The notes below the pieces were generated by a model. It was not told where the DNA came from. It did not search any database and saw only the letters and a program-made list of their open reading frames with translations. From Malus domestica (taxonomy: Eukaryota > Streptophyta > Magnoliopsida > Rosales > Rosaceae), in assembly GCF_042453785.1 (NCBI RefSeq), contig NC_091673.1, forward strand, positions 11,565,501-11,629,500: 64,000 bases of DNA. Reading direction: 5' to 3'. The translations under genes and the position numbers were made by a program. Within the stretch, counting starts at the first letter, position 1. The number at the start of each line of letters is the position of its first letter. This document shows, piece by piece, positions 58,901 through 64,000 of this stretch.

Positions 58901-59985
58901 TAGCTCACCGAGCGCGACTTTTTTTATTTATTTTTTGTTTAATTTTATATTAATATTTGTTGGCGCTGTACAGAATTTACTACTCTTTTGATTATTGTAT
59001 GTGACTGAGGAGGTGAGTTAGAGAGAGACTGGAAGAGAGAGAAAGAGAAAGGTGGGCGGAGGGGTGGCTGGTTGGGTGGTAGGTGGTAGGTGGATACCGG
59101 GGACCAAGAAGGGGAGAGGAAGGTTGGCTTGACCATTTATTTTATTTTATTTTATTAGATAAATGACATGATTTTATTCACATTCTTGTTTAATTCATTT
59201 GTTTTAACTACAAAAAATAAGTAAAAATATTGTGGGATGATTATTATTTTTAAATAATTATTATGAAAGTGAGGGAAATGGTTCGAAGCTATTACAATAA
59301 TTTAGAGGTGAGAGGATTTTGAATTCGGAACACATTGGTAGAAATCTAACATCATATCCACAAGGATATTGGACCACGAATCCACCATTATATTTCCTTA
59401 TTTCCCTTGCCCACAACCCTGCCATGAAATTTGAACTGCCCAAAAGGAAAAAAACCACATTCCTTTGTCAAAAAAATCGAAACAAATAGTGTGAATTTAA
59501 TGAAATGATTCTAATTCCTAACTTTTCCTATGCTAAACATATGTAGAAGGATGATGGTAATTACTAATTAGACACAGTTGTTGACACTCTCTAATACATG
59601 TATGATTCGTATATAATGATAGGGCGTTCCTTTATAAAGGAGTGTGTTAACAAATGTATCAGTTTTATGTATTCAAATAGTTTTATCGAACATATAATTA
59701 GAAAAGTATGGAGTTCACCTGTTTTTTTAGGACAACAATATATTTTACACTAAGGTGAGAGGAGAGTTCGGTTAAGCCACACAATGAACAACCTATTTTG
59801 GTATCGAATTCGCCAATGTAGTGTACATCCCTCATCGTCTCTTAAGTTTGTATTCCTCATTATAGATTAGTATAGTTTATAATAAAATATTACACCATAA
59901 ATCATCATAATTCTAGCATTATATTACCTATTATATTATGTATAGTGTATCAATAGACATCTTGGGTTTTTTGTAAGAGATGACC
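58900..59985. other. Intergenic, AT-rich
   Basis: No ORF, RNA gene or clear element recognised apart from AG-rich microsatellite-like sequence at about 59020-59060. Confidence 0.4.
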
Positions 59986-59989
59986 TGAT

Positions 59990-60172
59990 GGTGGCAAAGT
60001 CACGATAGTCTACCTTTTCAGGAGAGGGGTACGTAGGAAATACCCATATAGGTATTTTAACCTTCTCCTGATTACCATCGTGTTATCCACTAAAGCTAGA
60101 AATCGAATACAAACCAACCATATGAAATACGAGCCTGAAATTTGTCCAAACCACTAGACCACCCCGTGATGA
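59990..60172 (-). mobile_element. tRNA-derived SINE copy, family B
   Basis: On the minus strand: GGGGTGGTCTAGTGGTTTGG (box A-like) and GTATTCGATTTCTAG (box B-like) at tRNA-like spacing, followed by a body ending near ATCAGGTCATC. Layout as in 45082-45240. Confidence 0.6.
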
Positions 60173-60174
60173 CT

Positions 60175-63100
60175 TAGGTTTTGTTTATATTTGTTAAATA
60201 CAAATATATTATACTTTAAATATAAGAATTTGAGCCAAATTACACAATAAATCAGTCACAATAATTAAGTACAGACTATCCATTACCGCCCTCCTTGTGC
60301 TCGATTAAAATCGTAAAAAGAAAAGTTGATGTAGTCAACCCTATCAATTAGTTTCAGATATGATCCTCAGTTTTGCTGGTATAGTGCTATAATCTAATTC
60401 CAATGAGGATTTTTGGCCATGGTTTTTTGCCACATGCAATGAAAGTGATCGTTCATATATATATATATATATAGTGCACATTCGATGAACTATACATTTA
60501 TTTTAAAATCAATAATGCTAAAACCACATTCGATGAACTATACGTTTAGTATTATATCGGGGCATTTTATCTAGATACTTGGTTTTTGAATTTTTTAGAC
60601 TAACATCTAAAACTTTTAGAGATTTGATCAAACTACTTTTCTACAATTTTATTTAATTTTGAATTACACAAATTGTTAATTAACTTACTAATTAAATTCA
60701 ATAAATAACAAATTTCTAAAATCTTGCTAACAAAAGATATTGTTAATTTGTGTCCCATTAATTCAATATATTAAAGAAAATTCTATAATGACAAAAAAAA
60801 AAATTTAAATACAATCGTTTGTTTAAAAAAAAATGTGGGTGAAAAAAAGCCGATAGTTTTTTTAACAAAGAAAAAGCCAAAGGATGATATTTTGGAAGTA
60901 CCAATGTAATCCAAATGATATTACATACATTATATATATATTAAAATAGTGTACTAAGAATTTGGTACATTATTGGTATGTTATGTAATCCAAATTTGTG
61001 TACAAAATATATTTTTGATATGTTATTTACTTTTTTGTTTAGATACATACCAATCTACTGGTGTGTTTATATTATCATAATTTTGGTATGTAAAAATTAA
61101 CGCCAAATTATGTGTAACCCTAAAACCTATCGGTATGTTTCAAGCCAATATGGGCACATTTCAATTTAGTAAGCATACATTTTAATTCAATATGAATATG
61201 TTTTAATTTAGCATAGGTAATTTGAGAATAAATTGAATTGTACATATCAATTTTTATTTTTAAAGAACGATTGTACATTTCAATTTAATCATACTTGAAT
61301 TTTTAGAGAAGAAAATAAAAAATGAGAAATAACCATTAACAACAATAGTAAGACTAGTGAAGAAAAAAAAGTTACAAACAATTTTTGTATAAAACAAGGT
61401 TACAAATATTATATTCCACAAATTGAGTAAGGGAAGACATTCCATAAAAATAGCAATAAATTAGTTAATATTTTTAGTGCATTTTTGACATAAAAATGAA
61501 TTTAAAAGACACGTAAATTAAGAATATACTTGATATCCAGCATTGTGTCCTTCAATCAAAGTATTCAAATTAATAAAGTTTCAGTCTAAGATATTACTCA
61601 ATTGAGGACCGGAACCAAAAATTTCCTTTTAAAAATGACATTGTTTATAATTATCTTATTGTTAAAAACACCTTCAAAATGAGGATAATGCTTAAGTAAT
61701 TATTTTTTTATTGTTAGCTTCTTTGCTTGTTGATGAGGTCAATGTAAGAGAAGCAAGGATTGTGTCATGCTTGAACAAATCTTTGTCTTGCTATATTTGG
61801 ATACTCCAAAAGTCTACTCCTTGAAGGGTATATACATTTTTTTTTTGTAGTTTTGCACATGTTCAAAGAAAGTGGCCGATTCCAATTGGTCAACAATAGT
61901 CAACTGCCGTTTCCCCCCTCTTCTTCTATTTTATTTTTATTTATTTGTTTAAGCAAAATATAGAATGTTATACTAAATTTATTTAAATTCAGAAAAAAAA
62001 AAAGAGATTCAAATTTGAGCACACTACTCTAACAAACTTAACTAAATATATGTCTATTTTTATTTTTATTTTTTTTGGAGCGCCATCTTTTTCCTCAACA
62101 TGGACTTTGATATCTCATGCTTTCTTTTAGGGTAAATTTATTTTCCCCAAACCACACAATATATTAGGTAAGTCCTCACTGATAACTTGTTCTTTATTTG
62201 CAATTTTATATACTTCATATATGAGTTTGTAAATTCATTTTCAGTTGAATAACACGAGTATTTTGCTAAAATATTTGGTTATCGAGCTTTGTGAATATAT
62301 ATATACGGTTGTATGCAAAAATCTCCCAAATATGTAGCTCAATTTTTTTCAAAATTGTCAAAATATAGTTCGCCGAGAAGCTAAAGGAGTGATCATGTTG
62401 CTTTCATGTGAAATGTTATTGTTACTTCAGCATTTAAAACAAATATCAATCACATACACATAGATAAACATATATAAACACAACATGTGTTTTTAATTTT
62501 TTTTTTTTTTAACATAACAAATCGTAGTCATTGTAGTCAGATTTCAACATTAAGATTTGGTTATATCATGGCAGGTTCATAAACTAAGCCGAATTGACAT
62601 CAATGCAAATACAGTGGAGAATCCATAATTTGAATTTTGGGAGATCCCAATGTTAAAGGTCTAAGTCTTTTAGATAGAAACAAAGTGCACAAAAAAAAAA
62701 AAATCAATGTATTCACTGAGGCATTTCATTTAATACTTGGTGGGTTTGTTGTCGTTAGCCAAACTAAATTCCGTACATGTCAAATGATATTGACATATGA
62801 CGAAGCAAATCTAATGAGTGTTATTGCTAAAATTTGTTGAGTGTTATCGACGCAACCTGCGAAAGGCATTTCATCAAATACTTAGTAGCACAACAAAGAC
62901 CCGTATCAAACTTCAAGGGATCCTTGAAAGACCTTTATATGTATATTTCTTAAACTCCAAGTGGTCTTTGGACTATTGGCACTCCAAAAATCTTATTTTG
63001 TACTCTAAACTTTATATAATTAGAAGAAGAAAAAATACACTTATAAGAAGTGTCAAATGAAATTTTTATAGTGCAAATAACAATTTCCTTTAAGAAATCA

Positions 63101-63460
63101 AACAAAAACTTACCAGAAAATATGTATTTGGCACTACAATCCATGTATCAATCGTATTTATTTATTTTACATATTAAAAAAATCGTATAATCTCTATTAA
63201 TTAATAAAACACTTATTGTCAACCAAAATCATATGAAATTATCAGTTTAACTCTCTATTTAAAATAGAACATGAATAAGAAATATGGGGAAGAAATGTAA
63301 TTTCACACAACCAATTTTTTTTTTCAAAGCCTCACCTACATGTAATCCTAACATATTTCTAATTTTTAAAAAAAATATTCCACTCCCATGTTCTCTATTA
63401 CTCCCTTTCTCTCTCCTTCTATTTTAAAAACAATAATAAAAAAATTTCTCGTACACTTTG
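60175..63460. other. Long AT-rich intergenic stretch
   Basis: Contains (AT)n at about 60457-60473 and a short duplicated block (ACATTCGATGAACTATAC at about 60479 and 60527). It is otherwise unremarkable; the 60-80 residue ORFs carry no recognisable motif. Confidence 0.4.
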
Positions 63461-63461
63461 T

Positions 63462-64000
63462 GTGTCACAGCCCGTCCCGGAATTTTTAATTCCGAGGACA
63501 TGAAATTACGAAAATGTCCCTAATACGTGACTAAGGTATAATTTTCACGTTCGTTATATCTAAGCTCCAAAAAAATTTGGTAATTAGAGTGGAGACTTAG
63601 ACTTAAATTTTATGAAATTGGGATTGGATTGGACATGTGGGATCCCCACACCTCAAAACCCTCCCCATTTCCCGTATACTATCCTTCATACTCTCTCTCT
63701 TCCTCAGACCTCACTCTCTCTCTCTCTCACCCTCTCGAACACACAGGCAACCACCCAAAACCACCTAAAACTTATACCAACGTCGGATTTAAAGCTACCA
63801 TGGCATTCCTGAGGACTCCACGATCACGTAGACACCAATTTCAGGTAAGTTTTACTTCGGAAAACCTAGATTCTAAACTCCCCGTGAAAGTGCACTGTTC
63901 ATGATCTTCGAATTGACTTTGTTTTAGGACAATCCAAGCTCATAGCAAGCTTGGTGAGGTCCCAAGGAAGCTCGGAGTGCTTCGTTGGAAGTTTTTGGAC
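63462..64000 (+). mobile_element. Possible 5' end of an LTR element, cut by the window edge
   Basis: TGTGTCACAGCCCGTCCCGG opens a stretch of different base composition. ATTCCGAGGACATGAAATTA and ACGAAAATGTCCCTAATACG follow, then a CT-rich leader and a splice-like CAG|GTAAG at about 63842-63849. TGTCACAGCCCG..CCCGG is a start I associate with repeated LTR sequences in apple and pear. It has no second copy in the window, so this is a guess; a 5' UTR of a host gene is the alternative. Confidence 0.3.

Noticed and set aside
62637-63144. Small ORFs near the right end
   Set aside because: Short, AT-driven, no motif, no splice context.

Overview
The window looks like nuclear DNA of a eudicot plant. 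Genes are intron-rich with plant GT/AG junctions, and they encode a class III peroxidase, a pectinesterase, a phytochrome B and a plant-type ATP-citrate lyase beta subunit. Intergenic DNA is AT-rich and full of MITEs, tRNA-derived SINEs and LTR elements. The repeat families and protein details remind me of Rosaceae, tribe Maleae (apple or pear). That placement is recall, not proof.

Layout. 1-3.6 kb: end of a short LTR, a decayed PIF/Harbinger Myb-like gene, a 3' LTR with its polypurine tract, and a GDSL-lipase fossil. 3.8-5.3 kb: peroxidase gene (minus). 5.3-9.9 kb: intergenic, with a ~1 kb Harbinger-type element and smaller MITEs. 9.9-25.5 kb: a nested retrotransposon block. An older short LTR element (9893-25503, target duplication GTTTA) carries fragments of host genes, including a GH17 beta-1,3-glucanase. 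It was split by a very young 12.1 kb Athila-type Ty3/gypsy element (12204-24300, target duplication ATCTG). The Athila element carries an intact 210-residue coiled-coil ORF antisense to gag-pol, with its own TATA-like box. 27.1-28.7 kb: pectinesterase gene (plus) with changed catalytic residues. 29.3-30.5 kb: secreted glycine-rich protein gene (minus). 32.6-34.5 kb: HYPK-like gene (plus) with a hAT MITE inside its intron. 36.0-41.0 kb: PAS-domain Raf-like kinase gene, 13 exons (minus). 46.6-51.8 kb: phytochrome B, 4 exons (minus). 54.1-58.1 kb: ATP-citrate lyase beta subunit, 16 coding exons (minus). 58.9-64 kb: AT-rich intergenic DNA, ending in what may be the edge of another LTR element.

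The host genes do not form one pathway. Peroxidase, pectinesterase and glycine-rich protein are all predicted cell-wall proteins and sit together apart from the retrotransposon block. As I recall, their Arabidopsis counterparts are also neighbours (around At3g17050-At3g17070). HYPK, PAS kinase and ACLB likewise recall a conserved Arabidopsis neighbourhood (around At3g06610-At3g06650), here with PHYB in between. Exon models were built by eye from splice sites and reading phase. Coding lengths close in frame for all six multi-exon genes (975, 1038, 333, 2340, 3363 and 1827 bases). UTRs are mostly not determined.
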